From Breoghania sp963678585 (GTDB taxonomy: Bacteria > Pseudomonadota > Alphaproteobacteria > Rhizobiales > Stappiaceae), in contig CAXXGA010000002.1 of the NCBI GenBank assembly GCA_963678585.2, positions 372,001-436,000 on the forward strand: a stretch of DNA of 64,000 nt, given 5' to 3'. The translations under genes were made by a program, and so were the position numbers. The notes beneath the pieces were generated by a model. That model saw only the letters and a program-made list of their open reading frames with translations, was not told the origin of the DNA and ran no database searches. Positions 1 to 9,695 of the stretch are shown piece by piece (positions within the stretch are counted from its first letter, which is position 1; every line of letters starts with the position of its first letter).

Positions 1-237
1 CCCATCGCCGTTGCATTGTTTTGACATCAATCATTGCATGCAATGCGCGCCAATACAGGGTGCAGGCGGGATTATGGCTGCGAGAATCGGGTCAGATCCC
101 GCAGTTTTCTGCCATTCATGAGGATCGGAACAGGAAAAGGGGAGGGGAGATATTGGAAAAAGAGGGGCGGGCAAAACGAAAATCGCGCCGGTGTTGCCAC
201 CAGCGGTCTGGAACCGTATGCGATTTAAGCGGGAAAA

Positions 238-314
238 TGGTCGGAGTGGCAGGATTTGAACCTGCGACCCCCTCGTCCCGAACGAGGTGCGCTACCAGGC
301 TGCGCTACACTCCG
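238..314 (-). tRNA. tRNA-Pro (anticodon CGG)
   Basis: Read on the minus strand, this 77-base stretch folds into a full cloverleaf. The seven-base acceptor arm CGGAGTG pairs with CACTCCG. The anticodon stem CCTCG/CGAGG encloses the loop TTCGGGA with anticodon CGG, which reads proline codon CCG. The T arm carries the usual GGTTCGAATCC. The discriminator base is A, and the 3' CCA is encoded in the genome (238-240). Confidence 0.96.
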
Positions 315-685
315 ACTTTTCACCTGAGCGGGTTTTCAGCGGTCCCCGGCGATGTCCGCCGCGGTGCTGCCCGTTTCAGTGGCGGTCTTATAGCGTCCTC
401 GTTGCCGGGCCGCAAGCGACGAGTTGTGCGTTTATCCACTGTTTCATGATTGCCGTAGCGCGTTTCGCCCAAGGCGGCGGAGAACGGCGTTTTCCACAAG
501 TGGAAACAGGGTGTGAAAACCGCCTCCCGGGCTGGGCGGAGCGGCGGGGCGCAGCGTGACCCGGCTGCATTTCGCGCAAGTCCTGCGCGGCCCGGCATGA
601 TTGGCCTTTCGAAGCCATTTCTGGCGGCTTGCAGCGGGAACGGTGAGTCGCTATACGAAGGGCCGCGGTCGAATGGGCCGCGCGT
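315..685. other. Spacer between divergently oriented tRNA genes, no gene seen
   Basis: About 370 bases between the 5' ends of tRNA-Pro (minus) and tRNA-Gln (plus). Several short open frames cross it, but none has a convincing ribosome-binding site or a recognisable product. It must contain the promoters of both tRNA genes; I cannot place them with confidence. Confidence 0.5.
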
Positions 686-760
686 TGGGGCGTCGCCAAG
701 TGGTAAGGCAGCGGCTTTTGGTGCCGCCATTCGCAGGTTCGAATCCTGCCGCCCCAGCCA
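686..760 (+). tRNA. tRNA-Gln (anticodon TTG)
   Basis: A 75-base cloverleaf on the plus strand. The acceptor arm TGGGGCG pairs with CGCCCCA. The anticodon stem GCGGC/GCCGC encloses TTTTGGT with anticodon TTG, reading glutamine codon CAA. The T arm contains GGTTCGAATCC. The discriminator base is G and CCA is encoded (758-760). I saw no second copy of its 3' end in the window, so nothing marks it as an attachment site here. Confidence 0.96.
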
Positions 761-1122
761 TCTTTTCCGCAAAACTCGATTCTGCTCGCACCGGCTCACC
801 AGTCGGGGCGCATTTTTCGTTTGAGGATCGCCCTACCGCGAAGCCATCCATCAACGGCGCTTGCTGGATCGCAGGTCTGTTGCCTAAACTGCCCCTACTG
901 ACAGGTCATAGCCTCCACAGGACCAGCCCGCCAGATCGCGCAAACCTCCTGAAAACGGGGAGCCACATCGATGCGGGCAGCCGGGCGCCTGCCGGGCATG
1001 ACCTTCGCGACACATGGCGAGCCATCGGTCTTCGACCGGATGCGCCGGAGGATCGATGATGAACCTGGTTGGCGTGCCCGCGTCCCGGAACACCTCGAAA
1101 CGATCCGGCTGGACATTCCGAA
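761..1122. other. Intergenic region before the phosphorylase gene
   Basis: About 360 bases between tRNA-Gln and the phosphorylase start. It has normal high GC. Open frames on both strands run through it (for example minus 884-1129) but show no family motif and no good start signal. I see no clear promoter or terminator. Confidence 0.4.
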
Positions 1123-2634
1123 ATGACAAACATCGACAATACTCTCGCTCTTTCCCGCGCCGGGATCGACACGTACCGTCAGCCCATCGTGTTCATGCGG
1201 GAAGACTGTCACGTTTGCCGCGCTGAAGGCTTTGCGGCCCTGACGCGGGTCGAGGTGTCGCTCGGCGACAGATCGGTGATCGCCACGCTGAACGTGGTGA
1301 CCAATGGCGGCTGGCTGCCGGAGGATACTGCCGCTCTTTCGGAGGAAGCTTGGGCAGTCTTGCGGCCCGAGCCGGGAGACCGCGCGACCTTCACGCATCC
1401 CGAGCCGCCCGATTCCGTCTCAGCCATCCGCGCCAAGGTCTATGGAGAAGCCCTGGAGCAGGACCGGTTCGAGGCCATCATTCGCGATGTTCTCGACCAT
1501 CGCCTTTCCGATCTCGACCTTGCCGCGTTCATCACGGCCTGCGCGGGCGACCGGCTTTCCATAGCCGAAACGGTCGCATTGACCCACGCCATGCAGGCCG
1601 CAGGCGAAACGCTGGATTGGGGCGATGCGGAGATTTACGACAAGCATTGCGTCGGCGGGCTCCCGGGCAACCGGACCACGCCGATCGTCGTTCCGATCAT
1701 CGCGGCTGCGGGACTGATGATCCCAAAAACCTCCTCGCGTGCGATCACCTCTCCCGCCGGCACGGCGGACACGATGGAGGTCATGGCGCCGGTATCTCTG
1801 GACATTCCCACACTGAGGCGCGTGGTCGAAGCCGAAGGAGGCTGCATTGCCTGGGGCGGCAAGATCGCGCTCAGCCCGGCGGACGATGTCCTGATCCGGA
1901 TCGAAAGGCCGCTCGATTTCGACAGTGACGGGCAGCTTGTGGCGAGCGTGTTGTCGAAGAAGGCGGCCGTCGGCGCGACGCGCGTGCTGATTGACGTGCC
2001 CGTCGGCCCAACGGCCAAGGTGCGCTCGGCGAAAGCCGCCCAGGCGCTGGAACGGCGGCTGCGCACGGTTGGCGAGGCGATCGGGCTGACGCTGACAATC
2101 CATCAAAGCGACGGCACTGCGCCGGTCGGGCGGGGGATCGGACCCTCGCTGGAGGCGCAGGACGTCCTCGCGGTGCTCCGCAGAGACGAATATGCCCCCG
2201 CGGACCTGCGCGAGCGTGCGCTCGACCTTGCCGGTGCGCTGTTGGATCTCGCCCCCCAGACGAGGGGCCGCGGACGGGCTGCGGCGGCGCAGCTGCTGGA
2301 CAGCGGTGCCGCTGAGGCGAAGTTCATGGCGATCTGCGAGGCGCAGGGAAGTTTCCGCGAACCCCGCGAGGCGCGGTATCATGCGGTCGTGACCGCCCCG
2401 GCCGCCGGACGCCTCATCACGATCGACAATCGCCGCATCGCGCGCACGGCGAAACTTGCCGGAGCGCCAAGGCAGAAACTCGCGGGGCTGCGCCTTCTGG
2501 TTCAGGTCGGCGATCGGATCGATGTCGGCAGGCCGTTATTCGAAATCCATGCGGAAACCTTGGGAGAACTGGAATACGCCCGTTCCTATGCCGAGGCGCA
2601 GGCTGACATATGCATGATCGAGGAAGGCGGCTGA
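1123..2634 (+). CDS. AMP/thymidine phosphorylase family protein
   Basis: A 503-residue nucleoside or nucleotide phosphorylase of the DeoA superfamily, cutting the N-glycosidic bond with phosphate. The family signature is visible in the first half (KHCVGGLPGNRTTP, then SSRAITSPAGTADTME). The length and the roughly 85-residue N-terminal extension match the long form, which includes archaeal AMP phosphorylase, rather than E. coli DeoA at about 440 residues. AMP is therefore as plausible a substrate as thymidine. The ATG at 1123 begins MTNIDNTL; an in-frame TTG at 1069 would add 18 unconvincing residues. Its stop overlaps the start of the PRPP-synthetase-like gene in an ATGA arrangement, so the two are translationally coupled. 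Function from family; substrate inferred. Confidence 0.88.
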   Translation: MTNIDNTLALSRAGIDTYRQPIVFMREDCHVCRAEGFAALTRVEVSLGDRSVIATLNVVTNGGWLPEDTAALSEEAWAVLRPEPGDRATFTHPEPPDSVSAIRAKVYGEALEQDRFEAIIRDVLDHRLSDLDLAAFITACAGDRLSIAETVALTHAMQAAGETLDWGDAEIYDKHCVGGLPGNRTTPIVVPIIAAAGLMIPKTSSRAITSPAGTADTMEVMAPVSLDIPTLRRVVEAEGGCIAWGGKIALSPADDVLIRIERPLDFDSDGQLVASVLSKKAAVGATRVLIDVPVGPTAKVRSAKAAQALERRLRTVGEAIGLTLTIHQSDGTAPVGRGIGPSLEAQDVLAVLRRDEYAPADLRERALDLAGALLDLAPQTRGRGRAAAAQLLDSGAAEAKFMAICEAQGSFREPREARYHAVVTAPAAGRLITIDNRRIARTAKLAGAPRQKLAGLRLLVQVGDRIDVGRPLFEIHAETLGELEYARSYAEAQADICMIEEGG

Positions 2635-3524
2635 TGAAGATCATCGCTCCGTTCCCCGGGATGGAACCTCTGGCGCATCGCATTGCCGCTGAAACCGGGG
2701 CTGCAATCCAACCGGTGGCCCTGCACCGCTTTCCCGATGGCGAAACCCTTGTGACGCTCGGCGGAGATCCTGAGGCAAGCGACGTCGCCATCCTGGCCAC
2801 GTTGCGCGATCCGGACCGGCTGGCGTTGCCGCTGCGTTTCGCCGCTCTCACGGCACGCGAACTCGGCGCCGCACGCGTGGGCCTCGTCGCGCCCTATCTC
2901 GGCTACATGCGGCAGGACAAGCGTTTCCACCCGCGCGAGGCGGTGAGCGCTCCTATCTTTGCGGGATTTCTGGAAGAGAGTTTCGACTGGCTGGTGACGG
3001 TCGATCCCCATCTGCACCGGAACCGAAGTCTTTCGGCGCTGTTCCGCATTCCTGCGCGCCGCGTCGCCACCGCTCCGGTGCTGGCCGAATGGATTGCGGC
3101 GAATATCCCCGATGCCGTGCTGTTGGGGCCTGACGGCGAAAGCCGGCAATGGGTGGCGGAAGTCGCCGCGCTCGCCGGGCGTCCTTATGAGGTGCTGACC
3201 AAGCATCGCACCGGCGACCGCGAGGTCGAGATAAGCCTGCCCGACAGCGCCGTTCTCCGGCAGGGAACCCCGGTTATCCTCGATGATATTGCGTCGTCCG
3301 GGCACACGCTGGTCGGAACGCTTGAACACCTGCGGCGGGTCGGCGCTCCGCCTGCGATCTGCATGGTGATTCACGCCGTTTTTTCAGACGGCGCCGAAGA
3401 AGCGATCCGTCAGGCCGGCGCAGCACGGATCGTCAGCACCGACACCATTGCGCACCCAACGAATGAAATCAGCGTCGGCAAACTGTTGGCGACACAAATG
3501 CAGGAAGCGGCGCGAGAGGACTGA
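2634..3524 (+). CDS. Ribose-phosphate pyrophosphokinase-like protein
   Basis: A 296-residue member of the PRPP synthetase / phosphoribosyltransferase fold. It shows the N-terminal FPDGET segment, the RQDKRFHPREAVSAP catalytic-flap region, DPHLHRN in the middle, and the PRPP loop DDIASSGHT near residue 220. The start at 2634 overlaps the upstream stop, and the 5' end MKIIAPFPG is typical. It is probably a second, specialised paralogue rather than the housekeeping prs, because it is coupled to a phosphorylase. One reading is that the phosphorylase makes ribose 1,5-bisphosphate from AMP and this protein raises it to PRPP. A housekeeping role cannot be excluded. Confidence 0.86.
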   Translation: MKIIAPFPGMEPLAHRIAAETGAAIQPVALHRFPDGETLVTLGGDPEASDVAILATLRDPDRLALPLRFAALTARELGAARVGLVAPYLGYMRQDKRFHPREAVSAPIFAGFLEESFDWLVTVDPHLHRNRSLSALFRIPARRVATAPVLAEWIAANIPDAVLLGPDGESRQWVAEVAALAGRPYEVLTKHRTGDREVEISLPDSAVLRQGTPVILDDIASSGHTLVGTLEHLRRVGAPPAICMVIHAVFSDGAEEAIRQAGAARIVSTDTIAHPTNEISVGKLLATQMQEAARED

Positions 3525-4038
3525 TCTTCCGGTCGCAGGGTCTCGATGGAACGGCGGGTCGTTCTATTCTTGTATATTGTTATTTATGACATTGTTTGAA
3601 CTCGTCGGCTTTTGCCCCTCATGGACAAATCGCGAAATTGCACCGCTGCGTTGCAGCGCATTGCTCAGCGAGGTCCGCCGACTCGCGCCTATGTAGCATC
3701 GCGACCCCGGCTTCATCGTTCGGTATGGTCGGTACGTGAAATATCTCACATGTAAAGTATCGGCAAAAGGGTGGCGTAGGGATTGGAAAATTGGGGGTAA
3801 CGACAGCTGTAATAGAACCGGCGAACAACGCGCTCCTGCTCTATGATATGATTCTATCTTATCGGTACGATGGACTGGTAAAAGGCGGCAATGAGACATT
3901 TTATATACGTATTTTATCGTAGAAATTTCGGCCGAGGGGATATGTTGGGTCGAATCTAGTATTTTGAGACTCGTGAATTGTAGTGGGCAAGGCGTTTGCC
4001 CGTATGCCCGCGCCGGTCTCCCTTGGGCGGATCGGCAC
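3525..4038. other. AT-rich intergenic region before the glycan cluster
   Basis: About 510 bases with a clear drop in GC compared with both flanks, from roughly 3560 to 3965. It lies where a nucleotide-metabolism operon gives way to the surface-glycan cluster. No open frame in it has both a start signal and a recognisable product. It is the natural place for the cluster promoter, but no convincing -35/-10 pair stands out. Confidence 0.45.
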
Positions 4039-5865
4039 ATGCTTGAAGGTTTGCGGCAAGTGGTGAACGGGGAAGGCGCGAGAGAGGCGGGGGACGGCAT
4101 CGAAGATCTGTCCGAAAGCGCGCGATCTGAAAAGATGCGATCCGAAGAAGTTCCGCCTCGAGGAAAATCGGCCCTCATCATAGCGGGCATGCATCGCTCC
4201 GGCACGAGTGCGCTTGCCCGGGTGGTCAACCTTCTTGGCTACGACTTGCCGAAGACGCTGATTGGCGCAGCGCCCTCCAATGAGACGGGGCATTGGGAAT
4301 CTGTGCTGGTGCAGCGCTTCAACGACGAGCTGCTCAGGTCCGTATCCAGCTTCTGGTTCGACTGGCGCGAAGTGAAACCGGAGTGGTTCGGTTCGGCTGC
4401 GGCGGATGAGTTTCGCGAAAAGGGGCGTGAAGTCCTGAGGCAGGAATACGGGGGCTCTTCCGCCATCGTCCTGAAAGATCCGCGTATCTGCCGCATCCTT
4501 CCGTTTTGGCTCGATCTTCTGGAAGCAGAGGGATTTCGACCCGTCGTGGTCCTGCCCTTGCGCAATCCCGTCGAAGTGGCTGCCTCGCTGACGAAGCGAA
4601 ATGGTTTCGAGGCACAGGCGGGGCATCTCATGTGGTTGCGTCATGTGCTCGACGCCGAGGCGGCCTCGCGCGGCGTGCCGCGGTATTTCACCGACTATGA
4701 CTGCCTGCTGAGTGACTGGAGAGGGTTGGTCGGCGATGCGCGCGGTCGCCTCGGTATCGAGTGGCCGCAAGCCCCCGACGCCGTGGCGGGCGAAATCGAG
4801 GCGTTCCTGTCCGACAAGTACCGACACCACCGCGAGGCGGGAGCGAGCGTCCTCCAGAATACCGGCGTCTCAGGCTGGGTGCGCGAGGCGTTCCGGATCT
4901 TTGGCGAATGGGTCGCCAACGGAGAATCCGGGAAGGATTACGCCGCACTGGACCGGATCCGGACGGAGTTGAACGCCGCGAAGGCCTCTTTCGGCTGGCT
5001 GGTGGAGGGGCAGGTGCGCCAGACCATGCGCGTGCAACGTCTGGAAAACCAGCTTGCGGAAAGCCGGGCCGAGCTTGAAAGCGCCAGGCAGGAGCTGGAG
5101 GCGAAGAGCGCCGAGATCCGGCGCGCGGGCGACGATAAGACAGAATTCGAGGGGAAACGGGACATGTCGACGGGTCTGGCCGCGGAGGTCGCGGAAATGA
5201 GAGGGCCGCTCCGGCAGGCGATCCGTGAGCCGGGGAGCGAACCTGCGCCTGCGGCTGCGCGTTCGGAAGCTTCCAGGGCGTGCGAAGACCTCGCCGAGCT
5301 TGTTCGCCGCCTTCCGGAAGCGGAGCGGCTTGCGGCCAGCGTGGCGGAGCGCATCGAGGGACTGCTGGCAAAAGTGGAAAAAGATGCCGACGCCGGGCCG
5401 GACGAGCGCAGGGATGAAGAGAGTGCGGCCGAGGCGGAGCGCGCCCGGATCGAACTGGAGGAACAGCTGCGCGCGGCCAGGGCGGAAACCGCAAAGGCGC
5501 TGGCCGACAAGAAGCTGGTTGAAGAAAGCCTCAAGCGCCGGTTCGACGAAATCGCCATGCTGACGCGGGCGCTGCTCGATCGCGAAGCGCATATGTCGGA
5601 GGCCGGGCGCGCGATCAGGGATGCTGTCGCTGCGTTGCGCGGAAGAACCGGGCCATCGCTCCTGGAGCGTCTGTCGGGGGTCAGATACAGGATGTGGCGG
5701 CTGAGACAGTCCGGTCTTTTCGACGAGGAATGGTATCTCGCCAAATACAGGGACGTGGCGGATTCCGGCATGGATCCGTTGTTTCATTACATTCGTTACG
5801 GGGCGGAAGAGGGGCGTTATCCGAACCCCCACGTCGCGCCGTCTTCCAGGATCGGCGAGCTTTGA
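4039..5865 (+). CDS. Sulfotransferase family protein with coiled coil and C-terminal FD-WYL motif
   Basis: A probable sulfotransferase of about 608 residues. The 5'-phosphosulfate loop of PAPS-dependent enzymes is clear (AGMHRSGTSALARV, about residue 50), followed by a conserved ETGHWES and LKDPRICRILP. Residues about 330-527 are a long, charged, Glu/Ala/Arg-rich coiled coil. The C-terminus (about 555-595) carries SGLFDEEWYLAKYRDV and DPLFHYIRYG, a motif shared with the next protein. The start is uncertain: ATG 4039 is used here; TTG 3964 or ATG 4135 are possible, and none has a strong ribosome-binding site. It is first in a five-gene run with short gaps. The acceptor is presumably a surface glycan (inference). 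Confidence 0.8.
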   Translation: MLEGLRQVVNGEGAREAGDGIEDLSESARSEKMRSEEVPPRGKSALIIAGMHRSGTSALARVVNLLGYDLPKTLIGAAPSNETGHWESVLVQRFNDELLRSVSSFWFDWREVKPEWFGSAAADEFREKGREVLRQEYGGSSAIVLKDPRICRILPFWLDLLEAEGFRPVVVLPLRNPVEVAASLTKRNGFEAQAGHLMWLRHVLDAEAASRGVPRYFTDYDCLLSDWRGLVGDARGRLGIEWPQAPDAVAGEIEAFLSDKYRHHREAGASVLQNTGVSGWVREAFRIFGEWVANGESGKDYAALDRIRTELNAAKASFGWLVEGQVRQTMRVQRLENQLAESRAELESARQELEAKSAEIRRAGDDKTEFEGKRDMSTGLAAEVAEMRGPLRQAIREPGSEPAPAAARSEASRACEDLAELVRRLPEAERLAASVAERIEGLLAKVEKDADAGPDERRDEESAAEAERARIELEEQLRAARAETAKALADKKLVEESLKRRFDEIAMLTRALLDREAHMSEAGRAIRDAVAALRGRTGPSLLERLSGVRYRMWRLRQSGLFDEEWYLAKYRDVADSGMDPLFHYIRYGAEEGRYPNPHVAPSSRIGEL

Positions 5866-5919
5866 AAAAGCCACGATGATCCGTTTGGTCTGCAATCTCA
5901 CCGAGGGGCATAGCTAGTC

Positions 5920-8900
5920 ATGGCTTTTGACGACGATGCTGTCACGGCGACCACGCTGGCGTCCGGATCTTTCGATGCGGAATGGTATCTGGAAGCCTAC
6001 CCCGATGTGAGAGCGCTCGGGATGGATCCGCTGGAGCATTATATTCGCTTCGGCGAAATACTGGGGCGGTCTCCCGGACCGAAGATTGCAAAGGCCCGGG
6101 GGCGGATCGAACCGACAGTCCGTGGGCGCGCTTCCATGTTGTCCGGGAAAAAGGTCTCTGCCCACGCCGCAGGTCGGTGCGCTCCGGTATCGCCCGGCGA
6201 CCGGCGGTTGACCGAGGAGATACTGAAAGCGCGTCCTTCCGCAACCGATGTCGATCAGGACGTCGCGATAGAGGAAATCAGAACCAGCGGCCTGTTCGAC
6301 GCCGACTATTATCTCGCCCATAGTCAGGACGTTGCGGGCGCGGGGCTCGACCCCATCGAGCATTATGTGCGGTTCGGCGAGCGCGAGGGACGCAAACCTT
6401 GCGCGGATTTTGACGCGTGCTTCTATTTCTCCACGAATGCCGACGTGTGCTCGCTGGTGGCCAACGGTTTTGCACATTACGTCGTTCACGGTCGGCACGA
6501 GGGGCGTTACGGCTATCCCCAGCATCACGTATCCGACGATGCGACGTTCGGAGAGCCAATTCTGCTCGTGGGGCATGACGCGCTGTTGGCCGGGGCGGAG
6601 CGGGTTCTTCTGGAATTCGCGCGCTGGCTGAAGCTGCGCACGAAGCGTCCGGTGACGGTCTATCTGATGGTCGGCGGGCAATTGACGCCGGATTTCTGCG
6701 AGTTGGCCGAAGTGATCGCAGCCCCGGACGACCCGGAGCTGGAACGCGCCGTACGCAGGGAAATCCTGAAGCGCAACTGGGGGGCCATCTATCTCAACAC
6801 CGTCGTTTCCGGGAAATTCCTGAAGGATATCGAGCCGGAATACCTGGAACCGCACACCTTCGTCGGCCACATCCACGAAATGAGCGGGGTGCTGGCCGAA
6901 TACGAGGATCTGCTGCGCTTGATGCTGAGCCGTTGCAGTCACCTCATTTCGGCCTCTCCTTTGAGCACGAAGGCTCTGGTGGAGACCTACGGCCACCCTC
7001 CCGAGCGCATCTCAACCAGTCCGCCGTTTATTCTGCCGGTGGTGGGGGACGGACAGGCCAATGCGGGCGAATTGCGGCAATTGGCGCGCGGCGAGTTCGC
7101 AATCGGGAATTCCGCCCGGGTCGTGATGGGATGCGGCACGGTCGACGCGCGCAAGGGCACCGACATCTTCATCGAGACCGCTATCGCCGTAAACGCGAAG
7201 GCCGCCTCGGCGAACCGGGTGTATTTCATCTGGGTCGGCGATGGGCCGGATCGCGCCCGGCTGGAGGCGCGCGTCGCCAAGGCGGGGCTGGAAAAGTGGA
7301 TCAGGATAACCGGCACGCGCATGAATGCGGCCAGGCTGCTGGCCGCAAGCGACCTGTTCCTGCTGTCTTCACGCGAAGATCCGTTTCCCCTGGTGTGCAT
7401 GGAGGCTGCGCAGCATTGCAGCCCCTCCCTGTTTGTCGAGGGCACCACCGGGATCGACAATTTCGTGACGCCGCCGGGGAAAGCGCCGGGTGGCGTCGCC
7501 TTGAAGAGCGCGGCTCCGAAGGAAATCGCAGCGGAAATCCTTGCGCTGTTCGCGAACCCGGAAAAGATCCGCGAGCTTGGCCAGACCGCCTGCGACCGCG
7601 TTTTCGCCCATTACGTGAGCGAACAGCGCTGCTTCGACCTGCTGTCCATCCTGATCGGCAAGGCCGGGCTCGCGCCCGTCGTGTCGGCCATCGTGCCCAA
7701 CTACAACCATGCCGACTACCTGTCTGAGCGGCTCGGTTCGATCCTCGGTCAGACATACCGCGACTATGAGATCATCGTTCTCGACGATGCCTCCACGGAC
7801 GCCAGTCTGGAGGTGATCGAGAGCACCGTCGGCGACGTTGCCTGTGCGAAGATCGTCCCGAACGAGGAAAACAGCGGAAATGTCTTCCGGCAATGGGCGA
7901 AGGGCTTGTCGCTTGCCCGCGGGGAGTTCTCCTGGATCGCCGAAAGCGACGACTGGTGCGACGAGACCTTTCTGGCGCGGCTGATCGATCTGACCGGCGA
8001 TGAGCGCGTCGTCATCGCAGCGGGCCGCACCATCCCCTATTTCGAAGGGGCCTTCGATCCCGCGCCCATGGACGCCTATCTCAATCAGCAGTGTCCGGGG
8101 CTTTTCGACAAGCCGTTCGTGCTCGAAGGCGATGCTTTCGTGAACGACGGAATGGGCGCTGCCTGCCTTCTGGTGAATGCCAGCGGCCTCATCATGCGCA
8201 CCGGCATCGTTCGCCTTTACACGGGTGTCGGCGAGAACTTCCGCATGGCCGGAGACTGGGCCACCTATCTCCACATCCTGCGCCACGGCCGCGTTGCCTA
8301 TACGCCGAAGGCTGAGAACTATTTCCGGCGGCATGCCGGCTCGACCGTCCACAAGCTGGAGGGAACGCCGACCTATTTCGATGAACGCCGCAGGATTGCC
8401 GCGCTCGTCTATGATCTTTTCCCCGTCGGTCAGGGGCTGGACGGGCGGATGCGTCATACGCTCCAGCACGAACTGGATCGCTTCGTCGGGCGTTCTGGCG
8501 GGCTGACGCTATCGGACATCGCCCCGGACCGTGCACCGACCCTGCGCGCCCGGCGCAAGGTGGCGTTCTATGTCCATGGCATGGCCTTTTCCCGGGGCGG
8601 GATCGAACGCCTGGCCGCACAACTGGCCTCGCACCTGGCTGTCGTGGGCTTTGAGGTTCACATCCTGTGCAGGCGAAGTGTTGAAGCAGGCACGGTGTAT
8701 CCGCTTCATGCGCGCGTCAGCGTCGCGCAGGTGTTCGCCGACAACCAGATGGAGGCGTCGATCCGCGAGGTCCACACCTATCTCGTGGAGAACGGCATCG
8801 AGGTCTTCGTGCCGATGCTTTCCGAATGGCTGTTCACGCCCCTGATCGAGGCGGGGTATCGCGCGGGCGTCAGGATCATCGCGTCCGAGCACAATGACCC

Positions 8901-9651
8901 CTGGCAGATCGAGGCGCGCTGGTGGTCGCGAGAGGAGCGCCAGCAGGCATTCCAAAGGGCGGATCGGGTTCACCTGCTCTCCGCCAATTTCGCGCAGTCG
9001 CTGGATCCGGATCTGCGCGATCGCGTCGCCGTCATTCCCAACGGCGTCGATCTGAATGTTTTCCGCCCCGTAGATGACGCCGGCGAGGCCAGCGAAGAGG
9101 GCGCGGCGCGCACGCGTACGATCGTTGCGGTCGGCCGTCTTGCCGAGCAGAAGCGCATGGACGTCCTGATCCGCGCTTTCTCCGCCGCGAAACTGGCCGA
9201 ACAGGGCTGGCGGCTGGAAATCTACGGCGAAGGAGAATTGCGCCTCGAACTTCAGGACCTGATAGAGGAGGCGGGCCTGTCCCACGCCGCCGCCTTGCGC
9301 GGCTTGCGCAGCGATATGGACCGCGTGTTCCAGCGCGCCTCCCTGTCCGTGGTGCCCAGCGATTTCGAGGGCTTCGGCATCGTGGTGGTGGAGTCGCTTG
9401 CCTGCGGAACGCCGGTGGTCGCCTTCGCCGACTGCAATGGTCCCAACGAGATCATAGTGGACGGCGAATGCGGGGCACTTGTGACCGCGACCCGCGACGA
9501 CAGAGCCGAGGCTCTTGCCACCGAGCTTTCACGCTTGTGCGCGAGCCCGAACAGACTCAGCGAGATGGCACATGCGTGCCGGGAACGGGCCCACGAATAC
9601 GCGCTGGACAAATTCTTCGAGCGTTGGGAAGCGTTGATCGATGGCGTATAA
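5920..9651 (+). CDS. Multi-domain glycosyltransferase (GT4-GT2-GT4)
   Basis: A 1243-residue protein with three glycosyltransferase domains. Residues about 14-52 and 122-200 hold repeats of the FD-x-WYL...DV...DP-x-x-HY motif seen at the C-terminus of the upstream sulfotransferase. A GT4-like domain follows (about 213-575; LLAGAERVLLEFA, SSREDPFPLVCMEA). Then comes a GT2 domain (about 586-860; AIVPNYNHADYL, LDDASTDAS, ESDDW) and a second GT4 domain (about 879-1243; GMAFSRGGIERLA, VIPNGVDLNVF, PSDFEGFGIVVVE). No membrane segments are evident. Proteins like this extend surface polysaccharides with several linkages. It sits 54 bases after the sulfotransferase gene and 44 before the next. Confidence 0.88.
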   Translation: MAFDDDAVTATTLASGSFDAEWYLEAYPDVRALGMDPLEHYIRFGEILGRSPGPKIAKARGRIEPTVRGRASMLSGKKVSAHAAGRCAPVSPGDRRLTEEILKARPSATDVDQDVAIEEIRTSGLFDADYYLAHSQDVAGAGLDPIEHYVRFGEREGRKPCADFDACFYFSTNADVCSLVANGFAHYVVHGRHEGRYGYPQHHVSDDATFGEPILLVGHDALLAGAERVLLEFARWLKLRTKRPVTVYLMVGGQLTPDFCELAEVIAAPDDPELERAVRREILKRNWGAIYLNTVVSGKFLKDIEPEYLEPHTFVGHIHEMSGVLAEYEDLLRLMLSRCSHLISASPLSTKALVETYGHPPERISTSPPFILPVVGDGQANAGELRQLARGEFAIGNSARVVMGCGTVDARKGTDIFIETAIAVNAKAASANRVYFIWVGDGPDRARLEARVAKAGLEKWIRITGTRMNAARLLAASDLFLLSSREDPFPLVCMEAAQHCSPSLFVEGTTGIDNFVTPPGKAPGGVALKSAAPKEIAAEILALFANPEKIRELGQTACDRVFAHYVSEQRCFDLLSILIGKAGLAPVVSAIVPNYNHADYLSERLGSILGQTYRDYEIIVLDDASTDASLEVIESTVGDVACAKIVPNEENSGNVFRQWAKGLSLARGEFSWIAESDDWCDETFLARLIDLTGDERVVIAAGRTIPYFEGAFDPAPMDAYLNQQCPGLFDKPFVLEGDAFVNDGMGAACLLVNASGLIMRTGIVRLYTGVGENFRMAGDWATYLHILRHGRVAYTPKAENYFRRHAGSTVHKLEGTPTYFDERRRIAALVYDLFPVGQGLDGRMRHTLQHELDRFVGRSGGLTLSDIAPDRAPTLRARRKVAFYVHGMAFSRGGIERLAAQLASHLAVVGFEVHILCRRSVEAGTVYPLHARVSVAQVFADNQMEASIREVHTYLVENGIEVFVPMLSEWLFTPLIEAGYRAGVRIIASEHNDPWQIEARWWSREERQQAFQRADRVHLLSANFAQSLDPDLRDRVAVIPNGVDLNVFRPVDDAGEASEEGAARTRTIVAVGRLAEQKRMDVLIRAFSAAKLAEQGWRLEIYGEGELRLELQDLIEEAGLSHAAALRGLRSDMDRVFQRASLSVVPSDFEGFGIVVVESLACGTPVVAFADCNGPNEIIVDGECGALVTATRDDRAEALATELSRLCASPNRLSEMAHACRERAHEYALDKFFERWEALIDGV

Positions 9652-9695
9652 ACTGTGCGGAAGCAATCGAGCCCTTGGTCAAAACGAGAGAAATC

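Noticed and set aside
686..1122. tRNA-Gln as an integration site for the following genes
   Set aside because: No repeat of the tRNA 3' end and no integrase gene in the window; composition after it is normal.
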